A stretch of 64,000 bases of DNA from Chryseobacterium nakagawai (GCF_900637665.1 NZ_LR134386.1:4766501-4830500); one strand, 5' to 3'; counted from the stretch's first letter, positions 1 to 8,788 are shown. Translations and numbers: made by a program. Notes: a model not told the origin generated them from the letters alone.

Positions 1-960
1 TCCCCTATTAAAAGAGACTCCACATTTTTTGTAGAACAGGATAAGCCTGGTGTTATTCTGGGGAAAATGCTATTCTTTGATCCAAAATTATCCCAATCTA
101 GTCAGATTTCGTGCAGCTCCTGTCACGATCCTGAAATGGGTTGGTCAGACCGAAGACAGGTAGCATTAGGGAACAATCACCTTCTTGGAAACAGAAATAC
201 AATATCTTTGTATAATATAGCAGAAAGACAGTCATTTTTCTGGGATGGCAGAGCAAAAACGCTTGAAGAACAGGCAGCAGGCCCACTCGGAGCCCATCAT
301 GAAATGGCAATGGATGTGAAAACATTACCTGCAAAAATCCAGGCTATAAAGGGATATAAACCTCTTTTCAAAAATGCCTATGGTGATGAGAAAGTAACCT
401 ATGACAGAATTGTAAAGGCAATAGCTGATTTCCAGAAAACCATTAAAAGCCAGCCAAGCCGTTTTGATAAATTCCTGGAGGGAAAATACAATGCATTGTC
501 TGATGAAGAAATCTATGGAATGCATGTTTTCAGAACAAAAGCACGCTGTATGAACTGCCACAGCGGCCAAAATCTTACAGACGAATCTTTCCACAATATT
601 GGCCTTACCTATTACAAAAGAAAATACGAAGATCTCGGATTGTATAATATTACCAAAAAACCTGAAGATGTAGGAAAATTCAGAACCCCTCAGCTAAGAG
701 ATCTAATGCTTACTCAACCATGGATGCATAATGGCTTTTTCGGAGAATTGGAAGGGATCGTAAATATATACAACAGTGGAATGCACATGATAGATCCTTC
801 TCCTGAAGCAAAAGAGAAAGATCCGCTGTATCCCGTAACTGATCCTTTATTAAAACCTTTAAAGCTCACCAAAGAAGAGAAAAAAGCTTTGGTTTCCTTC
901 CTTGAAGCTCTTTCAGGCACAAAATATAAAATGAGACGACCGGAATTTCCGGTAGAATAA
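1..960 (+). CDS. Di-haem cytochrome c peroxidase, MauG/CcpA family (5' end outside window)
   Basis: The reading frame is open from base 1, so the N-terminus lies upstream of the window; the ATG at 67 is internal. Two CxxCH haem-binding motifs are visible: SCSSCHDP just after LGKMLFFDPKLS, and ARCMNCHSGQ about 140 residues later. This is the layout of the bacterial cytochrome c peroxidase/MauG family, periplasmic enzymes that reduce hydrogen peroxide or oxidise another substrate through two c-type haems. The C-terminal part keeps FRTPQLRDLMLTQPWMHNG, typical of the family. The signal peptide cannot be seen. Peroxidase versus another MauG-like role cannot be decided from this fragment. Confidence 0.9.
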   Translation, partial: SPIKRDSTFFVEQDKPGVILGKMLFFDPKLSQSSQISCSSCHDPEMGWSDRRQVALGNNHLLGNRNTISLYNIAERQSFFWDGRAKTLEEQAAGPLGAHHEMAMDVKTLPAKIQAIKGYKPLFKNAYGDEKVTYDRIVKAIADFQKTIKSQPSRFDKFLEGKYNALSDEEIYGMHVFRTKARCMNCHSGQNLTDESFHNIGLTYYKRKYEDLGLYNITKKPEDVGKFRTPQLRDLMLTQPWMHNGFFGELEGIVNIYNSGMHMIDPSPEAKEKDPLYPVTDPLLKPLKLTKEEKKALVSFLEALSGTKYKMRRPEFPVE

Positions 961-962
961 AC

Positions 963-992
963 AAAAAGGTTCGGCATTCGCCGGACCTTTTT
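963..992 (+). terminator. Rho-independent terminator after the peroxidase gene
   Basis: An inverted repeat (AAAAAGGTtCGGC, loop ATTC, GCCGgACCTTTTT) ends in a T run, directly after the stop codon at 960. Confidence 0.85.
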
Positions 993-1083
993 GTTGCTGA
1001 AAATACTGTAATACCTCCCAGCTTCCCACCTCTTCCTCATCCCGATAAAAAACATTAATTTCGTTAGAAATAAACACGCCAAT

Positions 1084-1887
1084 ATGAAAATAGCTATTTT
1101 GGGAGCCGGAAACATGGGACTATCATTTTCAAAATCATTTTTGAAATATGAACTGATTAAGCCGGAAAACCTTCACCTGATTACCCGAAGCCATACTAAA
1201 ATTTTTAAAATAACAGGTGAATTTCCCAAATCAAAAACATCCACCTTTGATGAAGTTACAGAGCTGGATGCAGACTTAATTATCATTGCCGTAAAACCAC
1301 AGGATTTCCAGACAGTTGCTCAGAATTTTAAGTTTACCTTAAAGGATAATCAAATGGTTCTATCCATTATGGCTGGAATTAATATTGAGAAAATTCAAAA
1401 ATCATTAAACCATCCACTCGTTGTAAGAGCAATGCCCAACTCTCCTACCCTTCTGGGAATGGGAATTACAGGTTATACGGCTGCAGATGGTATTTCCTTT
1501 AGCCAGCTTATCAACATTGAAAGATTATTAAACAGTACCGGGAGGTCTGTGTATTTAGAAGATGAAAATCTTTTGGATGGCGTTACCGCGCTTTCTGGAA
1601 GTGGGCCTGCTTATTTTTACTATATTATTGATGCTATGATTAAAGCAGGAATCGAAATGGGAATTGAAGAAAACCTTTCTAAATTATTTGTAAAACAAAC
1701 CATGCTGGGAGCTTATCATCTCATTAATAATTCAGAAAAGAACCTTGAAGAACTGATCAAAGATGTAGCCTCCAAAGGTGGAACCACAGAAGCCGCTTTG
1801 AAAACTTTTGAAGAAAACAACTTTAAGGAAATTCTAAAACTGGGAATTTTAAATGCTGAAAAAAGAGCAAAAGAACTCAATAGCTAA
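1084..1887 (+). CDS. proC: Pyrroline-5-carboxylate reductase
   Basis: Catalyses the last step of proline synthesis, NAD(P)H-dependent reduction of pyrroline-5-carboxylate, in the cytoplasm. The 267-residue protein has the usual length. It opens with a Rossmann dinucleotide motif (ILGAGNMG) and carries the P5CR signature in the C-terminal dimerisation domain (ALSGSGPAYFYYIIDA, then VASKGGTTEAAL). It stands alone, with no other proline genes nearby. Its 3' end overlaps the convergent VanZ-like gene by 11 bp. The start at 1084 is supported because the nucleotide-binding strand begins immediately. Confidence 0.97.
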   Translation: MKIAILGAGNMGLSFSKSFLKYELIKPENLHLITRSHTKIFKITGEFPKSKTSTFDEVTELDADLIIIAVKPQDFQTVAQNFKFTLKDNQMVLSIMAGINIEKIQKSLNHPLVVRAMPNSPTLLGMGITGYTAADGISFSQLINIERLLNSTGRSVYLEDENLLDGVTALSGSGPAYFYYIIDAMIKAGIEMGIEENLSKLFVKQTMLGAYHLINNSEKNLEELIKDVASKGGTTEAALKTFEENNFKEILKLGILNAEKRAKELNS

Positions 1888-2290
1888 ATCTTTTTTCAAT
1901 ACACCTACACACCAGCCATCCTAAATACACACCGAACGTGTTCAGGAGGATATCATCTACCTCAAATATTCCCATTCTTGTAAAATATTGAAGTCCTTCC
2001 ACAATGGTAATGGCTGGTATAAAAGTAAAAAGTAAAGATTTCAGATCTTCCAGTTTTGGAAAAATCCAGCCCAGGAAACCAAAAGGAATAAACATCACAA
2101 TATTTCCCACCACAATAATTACAATATCCTTCCATGACATTGCACCCTGGATAAATTTTATGGTGGAAAACACGGGCTCAACCGTAATCAGATTATCCTC
2201 ATACTGAAACCTGCCCATTCCAAAAAACATCAGATAAAGCAGAAACAGGGTGTAAGGAAGAATAATAATTTTATATAATTTCTTTAACAT
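1877..2290 (-). CDS. VanZ-like integral membrane protein
   Basis: A 137-residue protein with four predicted hydrophobic segments (about residues 5-25, 55-75, 85-100 and 112-130). The VanZ family pattern is visible: NIVMFIPFGFLG in the second helix, then EGLQYFTRMG and DDILLNTFGVYLG. VanZ-family proteins are membrane proteins of mostly unknown role; one member gives low-level teicoplanin resistance, but that cannot be assumed here. The gene is convergent with proC (11-bp overlap) and divergent from lnt. Confidence 0.85.
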   Translation of the reverse strand: MLKKLYKIIILPYTLFLLYLMFFGMGRFQYEDNLITVEPVFSTIKFIQGAMSWKDIVIIVVGNIVMFIPFGFLGWIFPKLEDLKSLLFTFIPAITIVEGLQYFTRMGIFEVDDILLNTFGVYLGWLVCRCIEKRFSY

Positions 2291-2320
2291 CGGATGCTAA
2301 TATATTCATTTCAAAAACAT

Positions 2321-2328
2321 TAAATTTG
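2321..2328 (+). promoter_or_regulatory. Bacteroidota -7 element upstream of lnt
   Basis: TAAATTTG matches TAnnTTTG exactly, 17 bp before the lnt ATG at 2346. I see no clear -33 TTG at the right spacing. Confidence 0.5.
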
Positions 2329-2345
2329 TATATTAAAATAATTTA

Positions 2346-3980
2346 ATGAAATACGTTCTGCTAACACTTATTTCAGCAATGCTGCTGTCGGTCTCTTGGC
2401 CTACTTATGGAGTTCCGTTTTTTATATTTTTCGCCCTCGTTCCTCTTCTCATGATGGAACATGGAATTTCAAAATTTTCAGACTATAAAAGAAAAAGCTG
2501 GATGATCTTCGGGCTATCCTATCTTTGCTTTGTTATCTGGAATATTGTCACTACAGGATGGCTGTATGGCTCTAAAAACCCGGATGGCAGTCACTCTCTG
2601 ATGGCTGTTGTATTCCCGGTTCTTGTCAATTCACTTTTATATTCTTTGGTGTTCCAATGTTATCATTGGTATAAAAATGCACAGGGAACCTATTGGGGAT
2701 TAGGATTCTTTATCGCCATCTGGATGAGCTTTGAAAAATTCCACTTAGGCTGGGAACTTACCTGGCCCTGGCTGAACTTAGGAAACGTGTTTTCAGATTA
2801 TCCAAAACTGATTCAATGGTATGATACCTTAGGAGCAACCGGAGGAAGCTTCTGGATCTTATTAATCAATGTTCTCATTTTCTATACTGTAAGAACATGG
2901 GAAGCCGGAAGAAAGAAAAAAGATTTGATTAAAAACTCATCAATTATAGTAGCTTTAATTGCTGTTCCGATGATCATTTCAATCATTAAATATAACGGTT
3001 TTAATGAAAAGCCATCCGGGCAGGTTAATGTACTGATGCTTCAGCCTGATCTTGATCCTTATGCTGAAAAATATTCAAAAGACAGCTTAACGATCGAACA
3101 GGATCTTTTGGCACTGGCCGAGAAAAATTCAACAACAAAAATAGATTACTATATTGCCCCGGAAACATCCCTGCCAGGCAGAGGTTCTATTTCTGAAACA
3201 GGCATTGAAAAGAGTTTACTTTTAAATAATATCAAGGACTTTTTATCTAGACATCCCGGATCTGTTTTTGCAACAGGAATTTCCTCACATCGTTTGTATT
3301 TCGATCCCGCAGCACTACCAAAAGAAGCTTACCAGATCAATCCTGGAGTTTGGGTAGCAAGCTACAACACCGCTATTCAGCTTGCTCCACAACAAAAAAC
3401 TCAGATCTATCACAAAGGAAAATTGGTTCCCGGTGTTGAAATTTTCCCTTATATGAATGTTTTAAAACCTATTTTAGGGGATGCCATGCTGAATTTAGGA
3501 GGAACAGTTGCTTCTTTAGGGACAGATAAAGAAAGAATGGCCTTTTCCAACCCTTACAACAAAGGAAAAATGGCGCCTATTATTTGCTACGAAAGTATTT
3601 ATGGGGAATTTGTCACTGATTATGTAAAGAAGGGAGCTAACTTTCTGGGTATTATGACCAACGATTCCTGGTGGGGCGTTACAGAAGGACACAAGCAACT
3701 TTTATCTTATGCAAAATTAAGAGCTATTGAAACCAGAAGAGAAATTGCCCGTGCTGCCAACAGTGGAATTTCAGCCCATATCAATGCTAAAGGAGAAGTG
3801 ATGGCAGATACCTTCTACGGAGACCAAACCGCATTATTTTCAAAGATCAATCTTTATGAAGGAATGACATTTTACTCAAGAGCAGGAGATCTTCTTTCGA
3901 GATTTTCAATGTTTGCTTTAGGGTTTTTATTATTCTATTATCTGATTAAAAGATTTCAGGCAAAAATCAAAAAAGCTTAG
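2346..3980 (+). CDS. lnt: Apolipoprotein N-acyltransferase
   Basis: Transfers the third acyl chain to the N-terminal cysteine of lipoproteins in the inner membrane. The 544-residue protein has an N-terminal membrane part (about residues 1-215, several helices) and a C-terminal nitrilase-like domain. The expected Glu-Lys-Cys catalytic residues are visible in order: Glu in IAPETSLPGRG, Lys in YHKGKLVPGVE, and Cys in PIICYESIYGEF, followed by MTNDSWWG. A final hydrophobic helix near residues 515-535 is typical. It is a single gene; several lipoproteins encoded in this window are likely substrates. Confidence 0.95.
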   Translation: MKYVLLTLISAMLLSVSWPTYGVPFFIFFALVPLLMMEHGISKFSDYKRKSWMIFGLSYLCFVIWNIVTTGWLYGSKNPDGSHSLMAVVFPVLVNSLLYSLVFQCYHWYKNAQGTYWGLGFFIAIWMSFEKFHLGWELTWPWLNLGNVFSDYPKLIQWYDTLGATGGSFWILLINVLIFYTVRTWEAGRKKKDLIKNSSIIVALIAVPMIISIIKYNGFNEKPSGQVNVLMLQPDLDPYAEKYSKDSLTIEQDLLALAEKNSTTKIDYYIAPETSLPGRGSISETGIEKSLLLNNIKDFLSRHPGSVFATGISSHRLYFDPAALPKEAYQINPGVWVASYNTAIQLAPQQKTQIYHKGKLVPGVEIFPYMNVLKPILGDAMLNLGGTVASLGTDKERMAFSNPYNKGKMAPIICYESIYGEFVTDYVKKGANFLGIMTNDSWWGVTEGHKQLLSYAKLRAIETRREIARAANSGISAHINAKGEVMADTFYGDQTALFSKINLYEGMTFYSRAGDLLSRFSMFALGFLLFYYLIKRFQAKIKKA

Positions 3981-4023
3981 TATTTGAATATCAGCCACAC
4001 TGATTTTTATACTGAAAAAATAT

Positions 4024-4095
4024 AATCTGCGTTATCTGCAAGATCTAAGAGATAGTAAACTCTCACTGATTAAGCTGATGACGCAGATTTTTTTA
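4024..4095 (+). terminator. Large inverted repeat with T run, probable lnt terminator
   Basis: AATCTGCGT at 4024-4032 pairs with ACGCAGATT at 4081-4089, followed by TTTTTTATTT. The arms carry the same CGCAGATT motif as the dispersed repeats found elsewhere in the window. Confidence 0.5.
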
Positions 4096-4286
4096 TTTAG
4101 CAACCCATCAATATCATAATTTTCATACAAGCATCCATGTAAACCTGTAATATCCATGAGTAAACAAGTTCATTATCATGCCGCTATCCATAAACATCTT
4201 CGTAATCCGTGAGATCTGCGGGAAACTTTTTAGCATCATTTCCATCAAATCAATCTTTTTCACGGATAATAATAGATTATCAGAAC

Positions 4287-4324
4287 AAAAAAAAAGAGAA
4301 GCCAGCTGGACGTCTGACTTCTCT
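4287..4324 (-). terminator. Terminator of the FG-GAP repeat gene
   Basis: On the minus strand AGAGAAGTCAG pairs over 11 bp with CTGGCTTCTCT and is followed by a run of nine T residues. Confidence 0.85.
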
Positions 4325-4350
4325 CAAGATAGAATAAATGATTCAGTTAT

Positions 4351-6063
4351 TTATTTAATAGTAATTTTTTTAGTGGTTATTTCGTTTTTTATTTTCAGTT
4401 TTAATAAATATACTCCTTTAGGAAGATGAGATACATCAATAGACTGATCTCTGTTTAAAATCACATTCAGCTTTCGGCCTTCCATTGAATAGATCTCAGC
4501 TTCTGAAACCTTCTCCCCTTTCATATAAACTTTATCAGAAGTTGGGTTAGGATATATAACAAAGTCTTTTTCACGATTGATCGTATTCTCTTTCGTTGCC
4601 AATGTTCCTTGTGCAGATGCATCAGAATATACCTTTGAAGCATCAATTGATCTTACACTCCAGTATACATTTTGAACAGACGGATCAAGATCCAGAAACC
4701 ATGAAGGAGTCGTTACAATATATTTGGCAATATTATGTGAACCTGGTGTAGATCCTACTTTAATTTCATAACGTAGCGCATTAACTGGAGTTTTATCATC
4801 TGTTGCTCCACTCCATGTAAAGTTAAATCGGTTTCCGTTTTTAGTCAGATTCAAATGCGTTGGAGCCATTGGCTTTGCATTCTGCTCTGTAGCATTATTT
4901 TTAAAAACTTTTGTCAAAGAGGGAATATCCTGGCTGGCCCAATCAAATCCACTTAAAAAGACATCCAAATGATTATCATTATTAAAATCAAACAGCTGCA
5001 TCGTTCCCGGTCCACCTAAGCTGTGTAAGCCTGTGATAGCCCCTTCAGTAAACGTCTGGCTGGATGCATTATATAAATAAGATTTTACAACTGCGTTATA
5101 ATTAATATCTCCGGCAATCATAAAGTCATAATATCCATCATTATTCAAATCTCCAACACTTATTGAGGCTTCAGAAACCTCTGATGTGATTTGGTGAGTG
5201 ATTAAATTACCGGTTCCGTCATTCATAAGAACTGCGAGATAGGGGTCATCATTCGCATCCTTACCCGCCACTACAATATCCTGAAAACCATCCGCATTAA
5301 AATCAGCCACTTCCAGTTTTCCTGAAATTAAAGAATCAAGAGCTTGTGTATCAACCAATGTTCCATTCTGATTAATATATACTTTAGAAACCGGATCACC
5401 ATTAATATCTGAGCCTATAATAACCATATCCAAAAGCTGATCATTATTAAGATCTATCATTTTAAAGCTTCCATTTTGAGTTCCATCAGCCCAATTTTCA
5501 GTCATATCAAAGCCCGATCCTGTATTTTTATAAAAATCAACCGTATTTCTGAAGCCTCCTCCATGAGCAAATTGGGTCCCATTGATGGCATAGTCCTGCT
5601 TTCCGTCATGATTGAAGTCAAAAACTTCTAACGAGCCATAAATTTTTCCCGGAAGCTCCTCCTCTCTTGTGAAACCTACTCCGGTATTTTTAAAACGGTA
5701 ATGCTTATAGTTTACAATATCCATATAGCTCAACCCGGTAGAAATAATATCCATCAACCCATCATTGTTATAGTCGATGAATTTTATATCGCCCAAATGC
5801 GTTACATCTCCACCCAGGTCCGTATAAGGCTGAAAGGTTGTTCCCGTATTCTGATACACTTCATTATAGGTAGCATCAGGGCTCCCATCTCCATCTGAAT
5901 CTATAGCTCCATTGACTACAATATCCAGTGTACCATTATTATCTACATCAGCGATATCAGAAGCTGAGAAATAAAAATTGTTCATCCCGGTCTGTATCTC
6001 CGTAAAATTCTGAGCACATAAACCAACAGGCAGCATAGACAATAGAATATAAATTCTCTTCAT
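4351..6063 (-). CDS. Secreted FG-GAP/VCBS repeat protein with T9SS sorting domain
   Basis: 570 residues. An N-terminal signal peptide (MKRIYILLSMLPVGLCAQ) is followed by a series of repeats with Ca-binding-like cores (DVDNNGTLDIVV, DYNNDGLMDIIS, DFNHDGKQDYAI, DLNNDQLLDMVI, DFNADGFQDIVV, DLNNDGYYDFMI, DFNNDNHLDVFL). These fit a seven-bladed FG-GAP/VCBS beta-propeller. A fibronectin-like region follows at about residues 395-490. The last 70 residues begin FVIYPNPTSDKVYM and end KNEITTKKITIK, the type A sorting signal for type IX secretion. Cell-surface or secreted location is well supported; ligand and function are unknown. Confidence 0.88.
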   Translation of the reverse strand: MKRIYILLSMLPVGLCAQNFTEIQTGMNNFYFSASDIADVDNNGTLDIVVNGAIDSDGDGSPDATYNEVYQNTGTTFQPYTDLGGDVTHLGDIKFIDYNNDGLMDIISTGLSYMDIVNYKHYRFKNTGVGFTREEELPGKIYGSLEVFDFNHDGKQDYAINGTQFAHGGGFRNTVDFYKNTGSGFDMTENWADGTQNGSFKMIDLNNDQLLDMVIIGSDINGDPVSKVYINQNGTLVDTQALDSLISGKLEVADFNADGFQDIVVAGKDANDDPYLAVLMNDGTGNLITHQITSEVSEASISVGDLNNDGYYDFMIAGDINYNAVVKSYLYNASSQTFTEGAITGLHSLGGPGTMQLFDFNNDNHLDVFLSGFDWASQDIPSLTKVFKNNATEQNAKPMAPTHLNLTKNGNRFNFTWSGATDDKTPVNALRYEIKVGSTPGSHNIAKYIVTTPSWFLDLDPSVQNVYWSVRSIDASKVYSDASAQGTLATKENTINREKDFVIYPNPTSDKVYMKGEKVSEAEIYSMEGRKLNVILNRDQSIDVSHLPKGVYLLKLKIKNEITTKKITIK

Positions 6064-6235
6064 AATTTTTATTTAGATTAATTAAAAACAAAGATAGAAT
6101 ATTATTTTTTTTGCTTTAAAAAAAACGGGTATGAAATATATCAGCACTGATTTACTGCTATATCCCGAAAATTCGAATATTTTAAAAAATCAATATTTAT
6201 AATCAGTCACTTATTTACAAATATTTTCCAAAAGA

Positions 6236-6268
6236 TTTGTCTATCTAAAAAATTCTTCGTTATTTTGC
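6236..6268 (+). promoter_or_regulatory. Promoter of the rpmB operon
   Basis: TTTG at 6236-6239 lies 20 bp from TTATTTTG(C) at 6260-6268, close to the Bacteroidota TTTG-N19-TAnnTTTG pattern. The rpmB ATG is at 6304. Confidence 0.6.
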
Positions 6269-6303
6269 ACTCTCAAATATTATACAAATAAGAACATCGA
6301 GAT

Positions 6304-6546
6304 ATGTCAAGAATTTGCCAAATAACAGGAAAGCGTGCAATGGTTGGTAACAACGTTTCTCACGCTAATAACAAAACGAAGCGTCGTTTTGAAATTAACT
6401 TATTAGAGAAGAAGTTTTACCTTCCAGAGCAAGATAAGCACGTTACACTGAAAGTATCAGCTCATGGATTGAGAGTGATTAACAAGATTGGAATCGAGGA
6501 AGCTATTGAAAGAGCTACAAGAAACGGATTGATTAAAAAGAATTAA
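6304..6546 (+). CDS. rpmB: 50S ribosomal protein bL28
   Basis: 80 residues beginning [20 protein letters not shown] and ending in the usual basic tail. It matches bL28 in length and sequence; no zinc-type CxxC pair beyond the single N-terminal Cys is present. A component of the large ribosomal subunit. It is followed 6 bp later by rpmG, forming a small ribosomal operon. Confidence 0.97.
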   Translation: MSRICQITGKRAMVGNNVSHANNKTKRRFEINLLEKKFYLPEQDKHVTLKVSAHGLRVINKIGIEEAIERATRNGLIKKN

Positions 6547-6552
6547 TAAATC

Positions 6553-6735
6553 ATGGCAAAAAAAGGAAATAGAGTTCAAGTAATCCTTGAATGTACAGAG
6601 CACAAAGAAAGCGGTATGCCAGGAATGTCTAGATACATTTCTACAAAAAATAAAAAGAACACAACAGAAAGATTGGAATTGAAAAAATACAATCCTGTTC
6701 TTAAGAGATCTACCCTTCACAAAGAAATTAAGTAA
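6553..6735 (+). CDS. rpmG: 50S ribosomal protein bL33
   Basis: 60 residues ([20 protein letters not shown], ending [15 protein letters not shown]), the expected size and signature of bL33. The Cys pairs that bind zinc in some bL33 proteins are absent; only one Cys is present, so this is the zinc-free form. Lies between rpmB and the DUF4295 gene. Confidence 0.97.
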   Translation: MAKKGNRVQVILECTEHKESGMPGMSRYISTKNKKNTTERLELKKYNPVLKRSTLHKEIK

Positions 6736-6755
6736 TTTTTAAATAATAACTTACC

Positions 6756-6905
6756 ATGGCAAAGAAAGTAGTAGCAACCCTACAAACTGGGTCTAAGAAA
6801 ATGACTAAAGTGGTGAAAATGGTGAAGTCTTCTAAATCAGGAGCTTACGTTTTCGAAGAAAAAGTAATGAATGCTGATGAAGTAGATGGTTTTTTGAAAA
6901 AATAA
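6756..6905 (+). CDS. DUF4295 small basic protein, probable Bacteroidota-specific ribosomal protein
   Basis: 49 residues, MAKKVVATLQTGSKKMTKVV at the start and DEVDGFLKK at the end; rich in Lys and Val. It sits directly after rpmG with its own ATG and no terminator between. The position and sequence match the DUF4295 family of Bacteroidota. From memory, cryo-EM work on the Flavobacterium johnsoniae ribosome described an extra large-subunit protein (bL38); I believe it is this family but cannot verify that here. Its place in a ribosomal operon supports the assignment. Confidence 0.85.
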   Translation: MAKKVVATLQTGSKKMTKVVKMVKSSKSGAYVFEEKVMNADEVDGFLKK

Positions 6906-6925
6906 TCAATACTTTATTTACAATA

Positions 6926-6958
6926 TAAAAAACTACTCATATTTTGGGTAGTTTTTTT
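6926..6958 (+). terminator. Terminator of the rpmB-rpmG-DUF4295 operon
   Basis: AAAAACTACTCA pairs with TGGGTAGTTTTT across a short loop and continues into a T run. Confidence 0.85.
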
Positions 6959-6960
6959 GT

Positions 6961-6968
6961 TATCTTTG
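6961..6968 (+). promoter_or_regulatory. Bacteroidota -7 element upstream of the RidA-like gene
   Basis: TATCTTTG is an exact TAnnTTTG match, immediately downstream of the ribosomal operon terminator and 26 bp before the ATG at 6995. Confidence 0.5.
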
Positions 6969-6994
6969 TTCACCAGATTATTAATCAGTGAAAT

Positions 6995-7465
6995 ATGAAG
7001 AAGATTCTTGTACTAATGGGCACAGTTATTTTTCAATTTTCATTCAGTCAGAAAACGATGGATCCTATAGTATACAAAAGTTCACCAAAAGTTTTCAGCA
7101 TCCCGGGATTATCACAATCAGTAAGCATTGATTGCGGTACTTCCAGAATGATTTTATTATCTGGTCAGGTTCCTTTAGATTCAAAAGGAAACCTGGTGGG
7201 AAATAATGTAGAGGAACAGACCCATCAGATTTTCAAAAACATTGAAAATATTCTGAAGGAGTATGAAGGTACGGGGAAAGATATCGTCAAACTGACTATC
7301 TTCATCACAGACATCTCAAAAACCCCGGATTTCAGAAAAATAAGGGATGAATATGTCAATCTTCAGAATCCTCCCGTAAGCAGCCTTGTAGAGGTCAATA
7401 AGCTTTTCAGGAATGATGTACTGATAGAAGTAGAAGCCACAGCAGTGATTAAAAACAAAAGATAA
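6995..7465 (+). CDS. RidA/YjgF-family protein with N-terminal signal peptide
   Basis: 156 residues. Residues about 1-18 (MKKILVLMGTVIFQFSFSQ) look like a Sec signal peptide, followed by a complete RidA fold: ILLSGQVPLDSKGNLVG, VEEQTHQIFKNIENILKEYE, and the C-terminal ...VNLQNPPVSSLVEVNKLFRNDVLIEVEATA. Cytoplasmic RidA deaminates reactive enamine/imine intermediates. The family's catalytic Arg is normally in an RS.V.V motif; here the corresponding stretch reads SSLVEV, so deaminase activity is doubtful. Predicted periplasmic. Located between the ribosomal operon and ftsY, 15 bp before ftsY and probably co-transcribed with it. Confidence 0.85.
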   Translation: MKKILVLMGTVIFQFSFSQKTMDPIVYKSSPKVFSIPGLSQSVSIDCGTSRMILLSGQVPLDSKGNLVGNNVEEQTHQIFKNIENILKEYEGTGKDIVKLTIFITDISKTPDFRKIRDEYVNLQNPPVSSLVEVNKLFRNDVLIEVEATAVIKNKR

Positions 7466-7480
7466 GAATAAACTAAAACT

Positions 7481-8434
7481 ATGAGTTGGTTTAAAAATAT
7501 TTTCAAAAAGGAAGAAAAAGAAACACTGGATAAAGGATTGGAAAAATCCAGCCAGGGGTTCTTTGAAAAAATGACGAAGGCCGTAGTCGGTAAAAGCAAA
7601 GTAGATGATGAAGTTCTGGATGATCTGGAAGAAGTACTGATTGCCTCTGACGTAGGCGCTTCCACTACCATTAAAATCATAGAGAGAATTGAAGAACGTG
7701 TTGCCCGCGACAAATATGTGGGCGTGAACGAACTGGATACCATTCTTCGTGAGGAAATTTCAGGATTACTTCTTGAAAATCCTCATGCAGGAACAGGAAA
7801 TATCGATGCTTCAAAAAAACCTTACGTTATTATGGTCGTAGGAGTAAATGGAGTTGGAAAAACAACCACTATTGGAAAACTAGCTCACCAATTCAAATCC
7901 GAAGGCAAAAAAGTAGTTCTTGGAGCTGCTGATACCTTCAGAGCTGCTGCAGTAGATCAACTTGTTATATGGAGCGAGCGAGTGGGTGTTCCTATTGTAA
8001 AACAGGAAATGGGCTCTGATCCTGCCTCTGTAGCTTTTGATACCGTACAAAGTGCTGTAGCTCAAAATGCAGATGTTGTTATCATTGATACTGCAGGAAG
8101 ACTTCATAATAAAATCAACCTGATGAACGAGCTTTCCAAGATTAAAAGAGTAATGCAAAAGGTGATTCCTGATGCTCCTCATGAAATCTTATTGGTTCTT
8201 GACGGTTCTACAGGACAAAATGCATTTGAACAGGCTAAACAATTTACAGCAGCAACAGAAGTGAATGCTTTAGCTGTGACAAAATTAGATGGAACAGCAA
8301 AAGGAGGTGTTGTTATCGGGATCTCAGATCAGTTCCAAATTCCAGTAAAATATATAGGAGTAGGTGAAAAAATGCAAGATCTGCAGCTTTTCAATGGTAC
8401 GGAATTTGTAGACTCATTCTTCAAGAAAAGATGA
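7481..8434 (+). CDS. ftsY: Signal recognition particle receptor FtsY
   Basis: 317 residues. A short charged N-terminus and N domain (about residues 1-95) precede the SRP-type GTPase domain: P-loop GVNGVGKTTTIGKLA, DTFRAAAVDQL, G3 DTAGRL, and G4 TKLDGTAKGG. It docks ribosome-SRP complexes at the membrane for co-translational targeting. The long acidic A domain of E. coli FtsY is missing, which is usual in Bacteroidota. Confidence 0.97.
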   Translation: MSWFKNIFKKEEKETLDKGLEKSSQGFFEKMTKAVVGKSKVDDEVLDDLEEVLIASDVGASTTIKIIERIEERVARDKYVGVNELDTILREEISGLLLENPHAGTGNIDASKKPYVIMVVGVNGVGKTTTIGKLAHQFKSEGKKVVLGAADTFRAAAVDQLVIWSERVGVPIVKQEMGSDPASVAFDTVQSAVAQNADVVIIDTAGRLHNKINLMNELSKIKRVMQKVIPDAPHEILLVLDGSTGQNAFEQAKQFTAATEVNALAVTKLDGTAKGGVVIGISDQFQIPVKYIGVGEKMQDLQLFNGTEFVDSFFKKR

Positions 8435-8507
8435 TTTACATCATGTTTTCCCTTATATTAGTAAAACAAATCATTTTTAAATATTAACCATTAAAAAATT
8501 TGCAACT

Positions 8508-8768
8508 ATGGGAATTATAACATGGATCTTATTCGGTCTTATTGCAGGTGCAATCGCTAAAATGATTATGCCGGGAACTCAAGGAGGAGGTTGGCTAATC
8601 ACTATTATCCTAGGAATTATAGGAGCATTTGTAGGAGGAGCTATAGGAGTTTACATTCTACATTGGGGAGATGTTACTTCATTCTGGAATCCAAGAAGCT
8701 GGATTCTTGCCATCGGAGGAGCTTTGATTGTCCTCTGGATTTACGGAATGGCCACGAAGAAAAGCTAA
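8508..8768 (+). CDS. GlsB/YeaQ/YmgE-family small membrane protein
   Basis: 86 residues, nearly all hydrophobic, with three predicted helices. It begins MGIITWILFGLIAGAIAKMI, then the family's MPGTQGGGWLITIILGIIGA and Gly-rich repeats. This transglycosylase-associated (PF04226-like) family is often stress-induced in other bacteria; no enzymatic activity is established. Monocistronic, with a strong bidirectional terminator right after it. Confidence 0.9.
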   Translation: MGIITWILFGLIAGAIAKMIMPGTQGGGWLITIILGIIGAFVGGAIGVYILHWGDVTSFWNPRSWILAIGGALIVLWIYGMATKKS

Positions 8769-8788
8769 TGTAATGCTGATAAAAAAAT

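Larger units (their letters stand above)
3981..4350. other. Intergenic region with CGCAGATT-type repeats
   Basis: 370 bp without a convincing gene. It holds an inverted repeat that can terminate lnt (4024-4095), a short copy of the dispersed ATCTGCGGGAAA motif near 4214-4232, and the terminator of the downstream minus-strand gene (4287-4324). An 83-codon plus-strand frame at 4178-4429 is rejected as spurious. Confidence 0.6.

Noticed and set aside
2004..2207. 67-codon plus-strand frame opposite the VanZ-like gene
   Set aside because: A shadow of the VanZ-like gene; the minus strand shows clear family motifs.
4178..4429. 83-codon plus-strand frame in the lnt downstream region
   Set aside because: It crosses the terminator and the 3' end of the minus-strand FG-GAP gene, with no coding character.
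8591..8773. 60-codon frame overlapping the GlsB-like gene
   Set aside because: Out-of-frame shadow of a recognisable membrane protein gene.
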